A stretch of 64,000 bases of DNA from Bog-756 sp963831535 (GTDB lineage Bacteria; Actinomycetota; Acidimicrobiia; Acidimicrobiales; RAAP-2), in NCBI GenBank assembly GCA_963831535.1, contig CAWHQP010000010.1, forward strand, positions 186,001-250,000, in the 5' to 3' direction. The stretch's first letter is position 1; each line of letters begins with the position of its first letter. The position numbers and the translations under genes were made by a program. Positions 1 through 7,656 of this stretch are shown piece by piece. The notes under the pieces were generated by a model. That model saw only the letters and a list, made by a program, of their open reading frames with translations. It searched no databases and was not told the origin of the DNA.

Positions 1-1
1 C

Positions 2-820
2 GCCAACGCGGTGAACGTGGCCACACAGCACGTGGCCAGCACCACCGACCCGGAGAAGTCCACCGGGTGGCGGTTCGTCCGGTACCTCATCCGGAATCCA
101 CTATGGCTGTTCGGTGCCGTCGCCCTCATCGGGGCGTTCGCCTTCCAGGCCGTCGCCCTCCACCTCGGCACCCTCTCCGTCGTGCAGACCCTGCTCATGA
201 CCGAGCTGGTGTTCTCACTCGTACTCCGGCGGGTGTGGATCAGGCAGCCGTTGAGTCCCAGAGCCTGGGGGTCAGCCTTCCTGACCGTGGTAGCGGTCTC
301 GGTGTTCATCGTCGCCGCCGAGCCCCGCGGCGGGCAGGCCGTTCCCAACTCGGGTGACTGGTCGGCAGCGATCCTGGGCTGTGCCGCGGTAGCCGCGCTC
401 CTGTCCCTGTTGGGTACCCGGGGGTCGGGGGGACGGCGAGCCGGACTGTTGGCCACGGCATCGTCAGTGGTCTGGGCCCTGGAGTCGACGTTCATCAAGG
501 CCATGACGGACACGCTGACCCGATACGGGATCGGCGGTGCGTTCCTGCGCTGGCCGATCTACGCGGTGGCCCTGGGCGGTGTGGCCGGCACCCTCCTGAC
601 CCAGACGGCGCTACACGTGGGCCCCCTCCGTGCGTCGCAGCCCTTTCTGGTCATCGTGGATCCGCTAGTGAGCATCGTCCTCAGCGTCTACCTTTTCGGC
701 GAGTACTTCACCACCGACGTCGTCGACCTGACCGTGGCGTCCCTCTCCTTTCTGATCCTGTGCACCGGCGTGGTGCTGCTGACCCGGACGGTGCCCGAGA
801 CGATGGAACAGGCCACCTGA
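2..820 (+). CDS. DMT/EamA family transporter, 5' truncated
   Basis: Membrane transporter of the drug/metabolite (EamA) superfamily; substrate unknown. The reading frame is open to the window edge and the visible part begins inside the first helix region, just before a loop containing TTDPEKSTGW, so the N-terminus is missing; a GTG at 11 is only an internal codon. About nine hydrophobic segments follow, ending in LSFLILCTGVVLLTR near the C-terminus, which fits a 10-helix protein lacking its first helix. The nearest downstream gene, at 846, has its own promoter. Family call is fairly sure, function is not. Confidence 0.8.
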   Translation, partial: ANAVNVATQHVASTTDPEKSTGWRFVRYLIRNPLWLFGAVALIGAFAFQAVALHLGTLSVVQTLLMTELVFSLVLRRVWIRQPLSPRAWGSAFLTVVAVSVFIVAAEPRGGQAVPNSGDWSAAILGCAAVAALLSLLGTRGSGGRRAGLLATASSVVWALESTFIKAMTDTLTRYGIGGAFLRWPIYAVALGGVAGTLLTQTALHVGPLRASQPFLVIVDPLVSIVLSVYLFGEYFTTDVVDLTVASLSFLILCTGVVLLTRTVPETMEQAT

Positions 821-833
821 CCAACCGGCTCAC

Positions 834-839
834 TAGGGT
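834..839 (+). promoter_or_regulatory. -10 box (TAGGGT) of leaderless ABM gene
   Basis: TAGGGT is followed by six bases and the GTG start at 846. No ribosome binding site fits between them, so the transcript probably starts at the GTG. Confidence 0.5.
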
Positions 840-845
840 GGCCCG

Positions 846-1142
846 GTGATCATCGTCACCGGAAGCATCCGGGCCCGATCCGATACCATCGATGAGGTCG
901 AGGCCCTCAGCCTGGCTCACGTCCGTCGGTCACGACAGGAGCCCGGTTGCCTGGCCCACTCGGTGCACCGTGACGTCGAGGATCCGCTCCATCTGGTGTT
1001 TCTGGAGCGGTGGGCGGATATCGACGCGCTGCGGACGCACTTCGGGGTAGGGGCCTCTACCGACTTTGTGCGCCAGGTCAGTGCCCTGGCCGAGAGCCGC
1101 CCGGAGATGGCCGTCTTCACCGCCGAGACGGCCGCGCTGTGA
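846..1142 (+). CDS. ABM-domain (quinol monooxygenase-like) protein
   Basis: Ninety-eight residues, the size of the dimeric alpha/beta-barrel ABM family (antibiotic biosynthesis monooxygenase, YgiN-like quinol monooxygenases). Family features are the early beta strand IIVTGSIRA, the EPGCLAHSVH stretch, the LVFLERWADIDALRTH block (the E-x-W motif), and a C-terminal strand. These cofactor-free enzymes oxidise quinols or polyketide phenols, or act on small reactive molecules. GTG start, six bases after a TAGGGT -10 box. A second ABM protein lies at 33404 with the same promoter sequence but low similarity. Substrate unknown. Confidence 0.85.
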   Translation: MIIVTGSIRARSDTIDEVEALSLAHVRRSRQEPGCLAHSVHRDVEDPLHLVFLERWADIDALRTHFGVGASTDFVRQVSALAESRPEMAVFTAETAAL

Positions 1143-1355
1143 GGAGGCCGGCCGCCGTCCCGGCACGGAGCTGAGCACGGGGCAGGGGTGAGGACCTGAC
1201 ATCCGTCGCCGTCGCCGTCGGCGTCGCCACACAGGCGCCACCGGTCCCACCGCGTTACGGTGCTGGCGCAACGTCTCGGACATAGCCGACACCGAACGCC
1301 ATCCCGGCCGGTCGCAACTCGTCGGCCGATGCCCACGACCAGGCTTGGAGCACCG

Positions 1356-2273
1356 ATGAAATTCACCGTCACCTACCCGATGATCTCGCATCCCGCCAGC
1401 ACGGAGCTGATGACCAGGGAGGCCATCGCGGCATTCGCCCGGACCACCGAAGCGGCGGGCTTCGACGGCATCGGGTTCACAGACCACCCGGCACCGACGG
1501 ACCGGTGGCTCAAGGCAGGGGGCCACGACGCCCTGGACCCCTTTGTGGCCCTGACGTTCTGCTGCGCGGTGACCGAGCGGATCCGTCTGATCCCCAATAT
1601 CGTCGTGCTCCCGTACCGCCACCCCCTCATCGTGGCCAAGACGGTGGCCACCATGGCCATGCTGTCGGAGGACCGCTTCACCCTGGCCGTGGCCACCGGC
1701 TACCTCCGGGGCGAGTACCGGGGCCTCGGTATCGACTTCGAGGAGCGGAACGACCTGTTCGACCAGGCCGTCGAGGTCCTCCGCGGGATGTGGACCCAGG
1801 ACGACTACTCCTTTGCCGGGATCGGCATCGACGCCAGAGGGCTGACGGCCAACCCGAAGCCCCGGACCCCGCCCCCGATCTGGGTGGGCGGCAACAGCAG
1901 GCTGTCCCGGCGCCGGGTGGCCCGCTACGGCGACGGATGGACGCCCTTTCCCGCGCCGAGGTCCCTCTCGACGACGACGAAGACACCGCCACTCGAAACT
2001 GTCGAGGACCTTGTCGCCATGTTGGACGAGCTCTGGCGGTTCGTGGACGAGGAGGGGCGGGACCGGTCCGACATCGATGTCGCCTTCAGCACCCCCGCCG
2101 GGGGCAGGCTGGATGACGACTTCGACGCCGACGCCCACATGGCTGCACTCGAGGAACTGGCCCGGCTGGGCGTCACCTGGGTCGGCGTGTCCGTGCCCGG
2201 CTCGTCACTCGCCGCCTCCCTCGAGGGACTGGAGCGTTACGGGAACCAGGTGATCGCCCCCTACCGGTCGTGA
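1356..2273 (+). CDS. LLM class F420-dependent oxidoreductase
   Basis: Luciferase-like TIM-barrel oxidoreductase of 305 residues. It shows the family N-terminus MKFTVTYPM, AFARTTEAAGFDGIGFTDHP, the segment AVTERIRLIPNIVVLPYRHP, and FTLAVATGYLRGEY with PPIWVGGNS further on. This subgroup normally uses coenzyme F420 as hydride carrier rather than FMN. An upstream in-frame start exists at 1260, but ATG 1356 is preferred because GGAG lies 6 bases before it and the added residues do not look like protein. The 213 bp before it hold only a GTCGCC-type low-complexity run near 1205. Substrate unknown. Confidence 0.85.
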   Translation: MKFTVTYPMISHPASTELMTREAIAAFARTTEAAGFDGIGFTDHPAPTDRWLKAGGHDALDPFVALTFCCAVTERIRLIPNIVVLPYRHPLIVAKTVATMAMLSEDRFTLAVATGYLRGEYRGLGIDFEERNDLFDQAVEVLRGMWTQDDYSFAGIGIDARGLTANPKPRTPPPIWVGGNSRLSRRRVARYGDGWTPFPAPRSLSTTTKTPPLETVEDLVAMLDELWRFVDEEGRDRSDIDVAFSTPAGGRLDDDFDADAHMAALEELARLGVTWVGVSVPGSSLAASLEGLERYGNQVIAPYRS

Positions 2274-2297
2274 CCGGCAACGATCCGGAACCCGGGT

Positions 2298-2705
2298 TCA
2301 GCCCTCGTCGACACCCCAACCGAGTTCATCGGCCAGGAGCAGGAGCACTCGGTTGGGCAGCCGTTCCCCCCGTTCGAGGAGCTTGAGGCATCCCTGCACG
2401 TAAACCTTGCGGGACTCCTCGACGCCGCGGGTCCGGACGAGACCGGGTCCGGGAGGGCGTATGCCGATGATCTCGGCCAGGTCGGTCGACCGATCGCCGC
2501 CGTCGGGCTCCCCGAGCAGCGACTCGATGGCGCGCAACATGTAGCGCCGCGGGGGTGCGCCCTGCTCCCATCGGGCCACCGACTGTTGGGTCACGCCCAG
2601 CTGATCGGCCAGCTCCCGCTGGGTCATCCCGCGGGTCAGGCGATAGGAGTTGATCCGCCTGGCCAGCCCATCGGAGGACTCCAACGTGTACTCATGTGTA
2701 TCCAC
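2298..2705 (-). CDS. XRE-family helix-turn-helix regulator
   Basis: A 135-residue DNA-binding protein. Residues 13-62 form a Cro/C1 helix-turn-helix: RINSYRLTRGMTQRELADQL, then GVTQQSVARWEQG, the recognition helix. The C-terminal half (about 65-135) is unassigned and may sense or dimerise. The start is a GTG inside an inverted repeat of TACAC boxes (2696-2716), which fits autoregulation. It is followed by the convergent end of the LLM oxidoreductase gene. Targets are unknown; the neighbouring MaoC genes lie upstream on the same strand. Confidence 0.8.
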   Translation of the reverse strand: MDTHEYTLESSDGLARRINSYRLTRGMTQRELADQLGVTQQSVARWEQGAPPRRYMLRAIESLLGEPDGGDRSTDLAEIIGIRPPGPGLVRTRGVEESRKVYVQGCLKLLERGERLPNRVLLLLADELGWGVDEG

Positions 2706-2716
2706 TAGTTGTACAC
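2696..2716. promoter_or_regulatory. Inverted TACAC repeat at the XRE gene start
   Basis: GTGTA and TACAC arms separated by 11 bp straddle the GTG start codon at 2705. The same half-site recurs at 2795-2811. Candidate operator for the XRE protein; inference. Confidence 0.4.
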
Positions 2717-2794
2717 GCTACCGCCATGGGTGTGGGCCTGACAAGGCGCGGGCACGGGATCGCTTGTACGGCGTGTCGAACCACATCCATGTCG

Positions 2795-2811
2795 TACACA
2801 ACCTGTGTGTA
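2795..2811. promoter_or_regulatory. Inverted repeat TACACA-N5-TGTGTA upstream of XRE gene
   Basis: Perfect 6-bp arms with a 5-bp spacer, 90 bp upstream of the XRE gene and 48 bp downstream of the MaoC gene end. It shares the TACAC core with the repeat at the start codon. Confidence 0.45.
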
Positions 2812-2858
2812 GGTGTGCCGGTGGGTACGGGCCCCGGACCACCGGAGGCGGGGACGCA

Positions 2859-3293
2859 CTACGACAGGGGCAGGCTGACTACGGCGGTGCCCGTCACGTG
2901 GTCGCCCAGCGGGGTGGAGGCCGTGAGTTCCACCTCCACGATCCCCTCGCCCCCCTCGGTTCGGGTGCCGGTCACGGTGCCCGAATAGGTGAGGAGGGTA
3001 TCCGGGAAGAGGGGGACGCCGAGTCGGATGGCCAGTCTCCTGATCATCGCTTCGGGCCCGGCCCAATCGGTGAGGAAGCGGCTGCAGTACCCGGTGTCCG
3101 ACAGGATGTTCATGAAGATGTCCGGGGCGCCCTGGGAGTTGGCGTAGGACCGGTCGTGGTGGACGGGCATGAAGTCGCGGGTGGCGATGGCCCCGGCCAC
3201 GATCCGGGTCGCCGTGACCTCGAGGACCAGCTCGGGCAGACGGTCGCCCACCCTTATGTCCCGCCAGGACGGCGAGGATGTGTCAGCGCTCAC
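2859..3293 (-). CDS. MaoC-like (R)-hydratase/dehydratase
   Basis: Hotdog-fold protein of 144 residues. The catalytic segment is FMPVHHDRSYA (Asp and His of the MaoC motif), followed by SQGAPDIFMNILSDTGY. Such proteins hydrate 2-enoyl-CoA esters. GTG at 3293 is chosen because it overlaps the TGA of the upstream MaoC gene in GTGA; the longer frame to 3380 would overlap it by 91 bp. Two-subunit hydratases made of a degenerate N-domain and an active C-domain protein are known in actinobacterial steroid and fatty-acid breakdown, and this pair has that form. Substrate is inference. Confidence 0.85.
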   Translation of the reverse strand: MSADTSSPSWRDIRVGDRLPELVLEVTATRIVAGAIATRDFMPVHHDRSYANSQGAPDIFMNILSDTGYCSRFLTDWAGPEAMIRRLAIRLGVPLFPDTLLTYSGTVTGTRTEGGEGIVEVELTASTPLGDHVTGTAVVSLPLS

Positions 3294-3868
3294 GACGGCA
3301 CCTCGGGCCGGAACTTGAGAATCCGGAACCGCTGTCGGCCCACGACGTCGCCCGATCCCTCGGTGTAGGTGGTGACCCACGTGACGAAGTAACCCGGTCC
3401 GAGCCGCGTGTCCTTCCTCGGTGAGATCGACTCGACGACGGTCGATGCCGTCACCGTCTCCCCCGGCCGGAGGTAGCGGTCGATGTCGACCTCCGTGTTG
3501 GAGGCCAACGTACCCGTGAACCCTGCGTTGTCAAAGACGGCCAGGGGTCCGGCACCGGTGGATTCGACCGGCGAGCCACCCCGTTCCGCGATGCCGGTGA
3601 TGATCGGAGTGGCCATGGTCCAGGTCTGCAGCATCAGGGGCGGTGCCACCACGCCGCCGAACCGGGTGGAGGCGGCGAAGTCCGGATCGGTGTAGACGGG
3701 ATTGGCGTCCTCGAACGCCGCCGCCCAGTGACGGATCATCGGTTGGTTGACCGGGTCGGGTCCCATCGACGGTCCGTTCGATCCGACCGGGGTCCCGATC
3801 AGGGCCTCCAGCTCCCGCCGGAACTCCTCGGTCTCGGGCCCTCCGGCCCCGTTCACGCCGCGCCCCAC
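3290..3868 (-). CDS. FAS1-type MaoC N-terminal dehydratase subunit
   Basis: A 192-residue hotdog protein of the FAS1-like dehydratase N-terminal type. It has NQPMIRHWAAAFEDANPVYTD, FGGVVAPPLMLQTWTM (the overhang loop), a long mid-region, and RYLRPGETVTASTVVESIS. It likely supplies the substrate-binding half of a heteromeric enoyl-CoA hydratase with the downstream MaoC protein, whose start overlaps its stop by 4 nt. Its own GTG overlaps the stop of the upstream HTH gene by one base, so three genes form one operon. Substrate unknown. Confidence 0.85.
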   Translation of the reverse strand: MGRGVNGAGGPETEEFRRELEALIGTPVGSNGPSMGPDPVNQPMIRHWAAAFEDANPVYTDPDFAASTRFGGVVAPPLMLQTWTMATPIITGIAERGGSPVESTGAGPLAVFDNAGFTGTLASNTEVDIDRYLRPGETVTASTVVESISPRKDTRLGPGYFVTWVTTYTEGSGDVVGRQRFRILKFRPEVPS

Positions 3869-4236
3869 TACGCCTCCGACGGGAGGGTGTCCTCGTCGCG
3901 GGCCACCCGGGAGAACCGACTCGCCCGCTGGTGGGACACGCCGAAGGCCCGTCCGATGTCGGCGACGTTCCTACCTTCGGCCATCAGCGCGGCGGCGGCC
4001 GAGGCCCGCGTGGCCCGGCGGCAGGCTTCGAACTCCTCCAACAGCATGCTGATCTTCCTGCTCCAGACGGCCGAGCCCCGCCGCTCGAACGACTCGGTCA
4101 GGCTCATGCCCAGCTCGAGGTCGCCGAGCGCCCCGGTGTTCATGGCGTTGAACTCCGAGACGACGGACACGAGTCGCTCGCCGGCACTCCGGTATGCCCG
4201 CACGTCTCGCACGAACTGTTCACGGGGGTCCGGCAC
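3868..4236 (-). CDS. Small HTH-containing protein, first gene of MaoC operon
   Basis: A 122-residue protein. An N-terminal helical region rich in charged residues (about 1-85) precedes an HTH-like segment near the C-terminus, NVADIGRAFGVSHQRASRFS (about 93-112), typical of sigma-region-4 or resolvase-type HTHs. It may regulate the operon or assist DNA binding; no family was recognised. GTG at 4236 is preferred; the longer frame to 4716 would run into the terminator region of the next gene. Its stop overlaps the next gene start by one base. Confidence 0.6.
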   Translation of the reverse strand: MPDPREQFVRDVRAYRSAGERLVSVVSEFNAMNTGALGDLELGMSLTESFERRGSAVWSRKISMLLEEFEACRRATRASAAAALMAEGRNVADIGRAFGVSHQRASRFSRVARDEDTLPSEA

Positions 4237-4529
4237 CGGAGTGATCCTATTGTCTGGAACGCTTCCCCCGGGAGTCCGGACTTCGAGGGATCCGAGCGGA
4301 GTCCCGGTGGCGGGGGTGCAGGCCCCACACATCCCGACCGGGCTGGACATGCCTCGGGTCGACCTACGTGGCACGGTTGGCGGGAACCGGTCACTTCTGG
4401 TGGCGGAACCAGGGCCGACCCGAGGCGGGGTCAACGTAGCATTGCAACAGGTGTTGCCTGAAAGCACACAGGGTTCCGCCGGGCCCAGCCCGGCGGAACC
4501 GCGTGCGGTCAGGGCGTCGGTGCTGAGAC
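4237..4529. other. Intergenic region with inverted repeat and terminator
   Basis: A stretch of 293 bp without a convincing gene between two minus-strand units. A perfect inverted repeat GCAACA-GG-TGTTGC lies at 4444-4457 and a strong hairpin at 4472-4500. The upstream part probably carries the promoter of the small HTH gene (AGGAT-type box near 4243-4249 read on the minus strand). Confidence 0.5.
4472..4500 (-). terminator. Terminator hairpin after the secreted hydrolase gene
   Basis: A perfect 13-bp stem (GGTTCCGCCGGGC and its complement) closes on a 3-base loop 30 bp past the stop of the hydrolase gene. No T-run follows, as is common in actinobacteria. Confidence 0.75.
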
Positions 4530-6116
4530 TCAACCGCCGATCGTCGACTGGGCCGCCACCCGGTCGAGGGTCCGGGCGTCGGCGGGGAGCAGGTAGCCCT
4601 CCTTCACCTCGGCCGACGTCGCCGCGTCCCACCTGGTCACGAAGGCGGCATGGGTCGGGTACAAGACAGCGAGGTGGGCGCTGGTGAAGGGCACGGTCGT
4701 GCCCAGGATGCTGCACAGCGTGGCGCTCGAGATGGAGTCTGCGTTGCTCGGCTGTGTGCCCAACGACGTCGAACCGGGTTGACCGATGCCCGACAGTGTG
4801 GCCACCGGCGCCTCCACCTGGGGAGTCCGGATCCCACCGAGGGCATTGCCGTTGCTGTCGGTGAGGAACTGGCTCCGGTCGGCGGGGTTCACCTCCAGCC
4901 GGGGTGACTGGGGAGGGGCCGAACCGGTAACCATCCAGCGGTTGACCTCGTCCAGCGCCGCCCGCAGCTCATAGGTGTGCGAGCCGGCGTTGACCGGTGC
5001 CGCACAGTCGACGACGCCGGGAATCGGATCGGCAGGAGGACTCGACATCGACTGGAAGGCTTCGGTGTCAGCCACCCCGTTGCCGGTGTCGGTCCTGGCG
5101 TAGAGGATGCCGTAGGTGTCGTCGTGGGCGGTTCCCGCCGTTTCCCACTCCCGAACGTACGGGGTGGCCGGCTGACGGGCCGCGAGATAGCCGAGCCCGA
5201 GCAGGTCCGTCTCCGTTTCGAAGAGGAAGACCGGCACGTGGAGGTCGGTTCGGATGTAGGTGGGGGTCGGGGTGGTGATCGTCTTTTCGGGAGACTGGGA
5301 CAGGTCCGAGCTGTCGCCGCCTCTGCTGTAGACGAAGTAGGCATCGAAGATTCCCGGTGAACGGGGCTGGAGGGCGTCGATGTAGGTCACCATCCGGAAG
5401 GCCGACTGCGACTCCCCGAGAGCCAGGACCCGCGACGGACGCAACCCTCCGAGCAGGCGTTGCCCCGCGGTGTGCAACGCCTGGCCTGCCTGTTGGAAGA
5501 TGCTGTACGAGTAACTGTCGCCAGGATGGTCCAATGACCCGTAGCGCGCCGGGTCGGACTCCTTCAGCGGACCGGTGCCCGCCGCGGTGGCGATCGAGTC
5601 CGCCTCACCGTTGATCCCTCCGGCCTGCGCATCGACGCCGACGTAGGCCATGCCTTCGCGGATCATCTGGAGGTGGGAGTTCAACCACGCCGCCGGGGCG
5701 TCGATGCCCGCGGTCACATTGAGCCACTCCACGACGACGGTCCCGTCGAAACGTTTGGGGTTGGCGGGGCGGTACACGACGATCCGGGTCTTGTAGGGGG
5801 CGATGGTGGCGGGCTTCACGTTCCATCGTCCGTTCGTGGTCAGGGGTGCGGCACTCGTATAGGAGGTCGCCCTGCCGGAGAGGAAGAACTCGGACTCCTC
5901 GTAGCCCACGTCGGAGGGGGGGAACAGTGTGGAGCCCAGGAACGAGATCCCGCTGGTCGGCATGATCGGGCCCTCGACGGTCGGCGACGGCACCGGATCT
6001 TGCGCCCCGGTCGCCCCGGCGTCCGGACTCCCTCCGGTGATCCAGGCCAGCGAGAGACAGATCATGGCCGCCGCCATGCAGCAGGCGAACGGTCGGCGGA
6101 TCGACATTCGACGCAC
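4530..6116 (-). CDS. Secreted alpha/beta hydrolase domain protein
   Basis: A 528-residue exported protein of the alpha/beta hydrolase domain family often annotated only as such. A basic MRRMSIRRPF stretch and hydrophobic core AAAMICLSLAW form a signal peptide, cleaved near GGSPDAGA. The nucleophile elbow is LGESQSA, mid-protein; TVVVEWLNVT and AYVGVDAQAGG are typical for the family. Family members hydrolyse esters; the substrate is unknown. GTG 6116 is chosen because GGGGGA lies 6 bases before it; TTG 6131 and ATG 6107 fit less well. A -35/-10 pair lies just upstream inside a TetR-type operator, and the divergent gene encodes a TetR protein. Confidence 0.8.
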   Translation of the reverse strand: MRRMSIRRPFACCMAAAMICLSLAWITGGSPDAGATGAQDPVPSPTVEGPIMPTSGISFLGSTLFPPSDVGYEESEFFLSGRATSYTSAAPLTTNGRWNVKPATIAPYKTRIVVYRPANPKRFDGTVVVEWLNVTAGIDAPAAWLNSHLQMIREGMAYVGVDAQAGGINGEADSIATAAGTGPLKESDPARYGSLDHPGDSYSYSIFQQAGQALHTAGQRLLGGLRPSRVLALGESQSAFRMVTYIDALQPRSPGIFDAYFVYSRGGDSSDLSQSPEKTITTPTPTYIRTDLHVPVFLFETETDLLGLGYLAARQPATPYVREWETAGTAHDDTYGILYARTDTGNGVADTEAFQSMSSPPADPIPGVVDCAAPVNAGSHTYELRAALDEVNRWMVTGSAPPQSPRLEVNPADRSQFLTDSNGNALGGIRTPQVEAPVATLSGIGQPGSTSLGTQPSNADSISSATLCSILGTTVPFTSAHLAVLYPTHAAFVTRWDAATSAEVKEGYLLPADARTLDRVAAQSTIGG

Positions 6117-6142
6117 GGGTGATCCCCCCAATCATCACTGGC

Positions 6143-6178
6143 TTGGCAGATTGTGCCAACTATGGCGTAATCTGTCAA
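6143..6178. promoter_or_regulatory. Two opposed operator copies between hydrolase and TetR genes
   Basis: TTGGCAGATTGTGCCAA (6143-6159) is a perfect 6-5-6 palindrome. A degenerate copy of the same sequence runs in the opposite sense at 6163-6178. Together they cover the minus-strand promoter. Likely bound by the TetR protein encoded at 6282; inference. Confidence 0.6.
6150..6178 (-). promoter_or_regulatory. Promoter of the secreted hydrolase gene
   Basis: On the minus strand, -35 TTGACA (6173-6178) and -10 CACAAT (6150-6155) are separated by exactly 17 bp. The -35 lies in one operator copy and the -10 in the other. Confidence 0.65.
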
Positions 6179-6281
6179 CAGGTGCCCCTACGCCCCTGAT
6201 CTCGGGGTCGGTGACCGGTGGTCGGCGGGCTACCCTTCGATCTGGACAGGACGCATCGACCGGGACCAGGAGAGGACGGCA

Positions 6282-6932
6282 GTGGAGGATCAGTCGCTCG
6301 CCGTCCAGATGCGGGCACGTCGGTCGGAGATGATGCTCGGCACGCTGGAGGGTGTCGCCCTGCGCCTGTTCGAGGAGCGGGGCTTCGCCTCGGTCACCGT
6401 CGACGAGATTGCCGCCGAAGCCCAGATCTCCGCCCGGACGTTCTATCGCTACTTCCCGGCCAAAGAGGACGTGCTCCAAGTGGTCACCGACCGCCGGAGC
6501 GAGGCCCTGGCGAATACACTGGCGGCCCGTCCCGCCGACGAACCACCGCTCCAGTCGCTGCGCCAGGCTCTCGAAGCGGTGCTCTCCGCCGAGGATCCGG
6601 TGGTGGTGAGGAGGTGGATCGCCGTGGTCCAAGCGACCCCCAGTGTCCTGAAGGCGGTCGTGGGCGGGATCCAACTGAAGTCCCAACGAGTCATGGCCGA
6701 CTTCTTCGGCTCCCGCCTCAGCCTGCCGGGTGACGCCCTCGTGCCCACCATGCTGGCGGCGGCGGCGGGGGGCGTCATCATGGCTGCCCACACCCGGTGG
6801 TTCTTCGTCGGGGGTGACCTCGCCGCCACCGTCTCGGAGAGTCTCGAGGTGCTCGAGACGGGGTTCGGCTCCGGTCCGCAGCACTGGGGCCCCTCGACCC
6901 CGCCGACGACAGCCCCTCCCGGGGCCAGTTAG
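6282..6932 (+). CDS. TetR family transcriptional regulator
   Basis: A 216-residue one-component repressor. The N-terminal HTH spans about residues 20-62: VALRLFEERGFASVTVDEIA, then AQISARTFYRYFPAKEDVL, the TetR signature. The C-terminal ligand-binding domain ends in a Pro/Gly-rich tail. GTG 6282 has GGAGAGG 6 bases upstream. It is divergent from the secreted hydrolase gene and the shared spacer holds two operator copies, so it likely represses that gene and itself. It converges with the next TetR gene one base after its stop. Ligand unknown. Confidence 0.85.
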   Translation: MEDQSLAVQMRARRSEMMLGTLEGVALRLFEERGFASVTVDEIAAEAQISARTFYRYFPAKEDVLQVVTDRRSEALANTLAARPADEPPLQSLRQALEAVLSAEDPVVVRRWIAVVQATPSVLKAVVGGIQLKSQRVMADFFGSRLSLPGDALVPTMLAAAAGGVIMAAHTRWFFVGGDLAATVSESLEVLETGFGSGPQHWGPSTPPTTAPPGAS

Positions 6933-7523
6933 TCAGTCAGGGCCCCGGTAGCGGAGGCCGTCGAGGACCACGTCGAGGAGCCGGTTCAACTGCCCCGGTT
7001 CGGCAGTCCGGATCTTGGCGATGCCACCGACGAGCTGGATGACCTCGGCGATGTCGGTGTCCGCTCGCACGACGTGGGCTTCCTGGGCGCGGACCAGCAG
7101 CGGCTCGCCCCCGGCGTACATCGCCCGCCGACAGGACTGGAAGACGTCGGCGTCGCTGTCCCGGTAGGCCAGGAGCTCCTCGGCCAGGGCCTGCTTGGTA
7201 GCTAGGTAGTCGACGAACCGGTGGATCCAGCTCACCAGCGCCTCCCAGGGCGGGCCGCCCGAGAGGTCGGCGGCCGAACGGCACAGGGCGTCCACCTCTT
7301 CGACGTACACCGCCTCGAGGATGGCCTGGCGACTCGGGAAGTGCCGGTAGAGGGTTCCGATCCCGACCCCGGCCCGCCGGGCGATGTCCTCGAGGGAGGC
7401 CTCCCGGCCGTCCTCGGTGAACGCCTCGCGGCCGGCGGCGATCAACTTGTCGTAGTTCCGTCGCGCGTCTGCCCGCTTGGGTCGGTGGGTCAGTTGCTCG
7501 ACTGGAGTGTCTGTGCTGGTCAT
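6933..7523 (-). CDS. TetR family repressor of the adjacent MFS pump
   Basis: A 196-residue regulator. A basic stretch RADARRNYDKLIAAGREAF leads into the HTH DIARRAGVGIGTLYRHFPSR (about 45-67). The C-terminal domain, about 75-190, is the usual inducer pocket. It is divergent from a 14-helix MFS exporter, with three tandem GGAGG-N3-CCTCC operators between them. TetR/MFS pairs of this layout usually repress the pump until a toxic substrate binds, so that role is likely here. Inducer unknown. Confidence 0.88.
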   Translation of the reverse strand: MTSTDTPVEQLTHRPKRADARRNYDKLIAAGREAFTEDGREASLEDIARRAGVGIGTLYRHFPSRQAILEAVYVEEVDALCRSAADLSGGPPWEALVSWIHRFVDYLATKQALAEELLAYRDSDADVFQSCRRAMYAGGEPLLVRAQEAHVVRADTDIAEVIQLVGGIAKIRTAEPGQLNRLLDVVLDGLRYRGPD

Positions 7524-7543
7524 CAGGTAATCGTCCCCTCAGC

Positions 7544-7572
7544 TTGCAAAACGGAGGTTACCTCCGTATAGT
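7544..7572 (+). promoter_or_regulatory. Promoter of the MFS transporter gene
   Basis: -35 TTGCAA (7544-7549) and -10 TATAGT (7567-7572) with a 17-bp spacer. The spacer is almost entirely filled by the first operator. Confidence 0.65.
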
Positions 7573-7614
7573 ATTCGGAGGCAACCTCCACTTAGTTGTG
7601 GAGGGCACCTCCAC
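7551..7614. promoter_or_regulatory. Three tandem TetR operators
   Basis: Three palindromes with GGAGG and CCTCC arms: 7551-7567 (8-bp arms), 7577-7589 (5-bp arms) and 7598-7614 (7-bp arms). Their centres are 24 and 23 bp apart, close to two helical turns, so dimers would bind similar faces of the DNA. Confidence 0.75.
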
Positions 7615-7656
7615 TTTAGCCCCACCCTCACCCTCCACGAACGGGAGAACCACCCC

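Noticed and set aside
1199..1230. GTCGCC-type short repeat
   Set aside because: A run of GC-rich trinucleotides without defined unit or context; likely chance or low complexity.
930..2138. 402-codon minus-strand frame
   Set aside because: It is a shadow of the LLM oxidoreductase gene on the plus strand; the amino acid composition is Gly/Arg/His-rich and no domain is seen.
2288..2299. GAACCCGGGTTC palindrome
   Set aside because: No loop, so it cannot form a good terminator hairpin; it overlaps the XRE stop codon.
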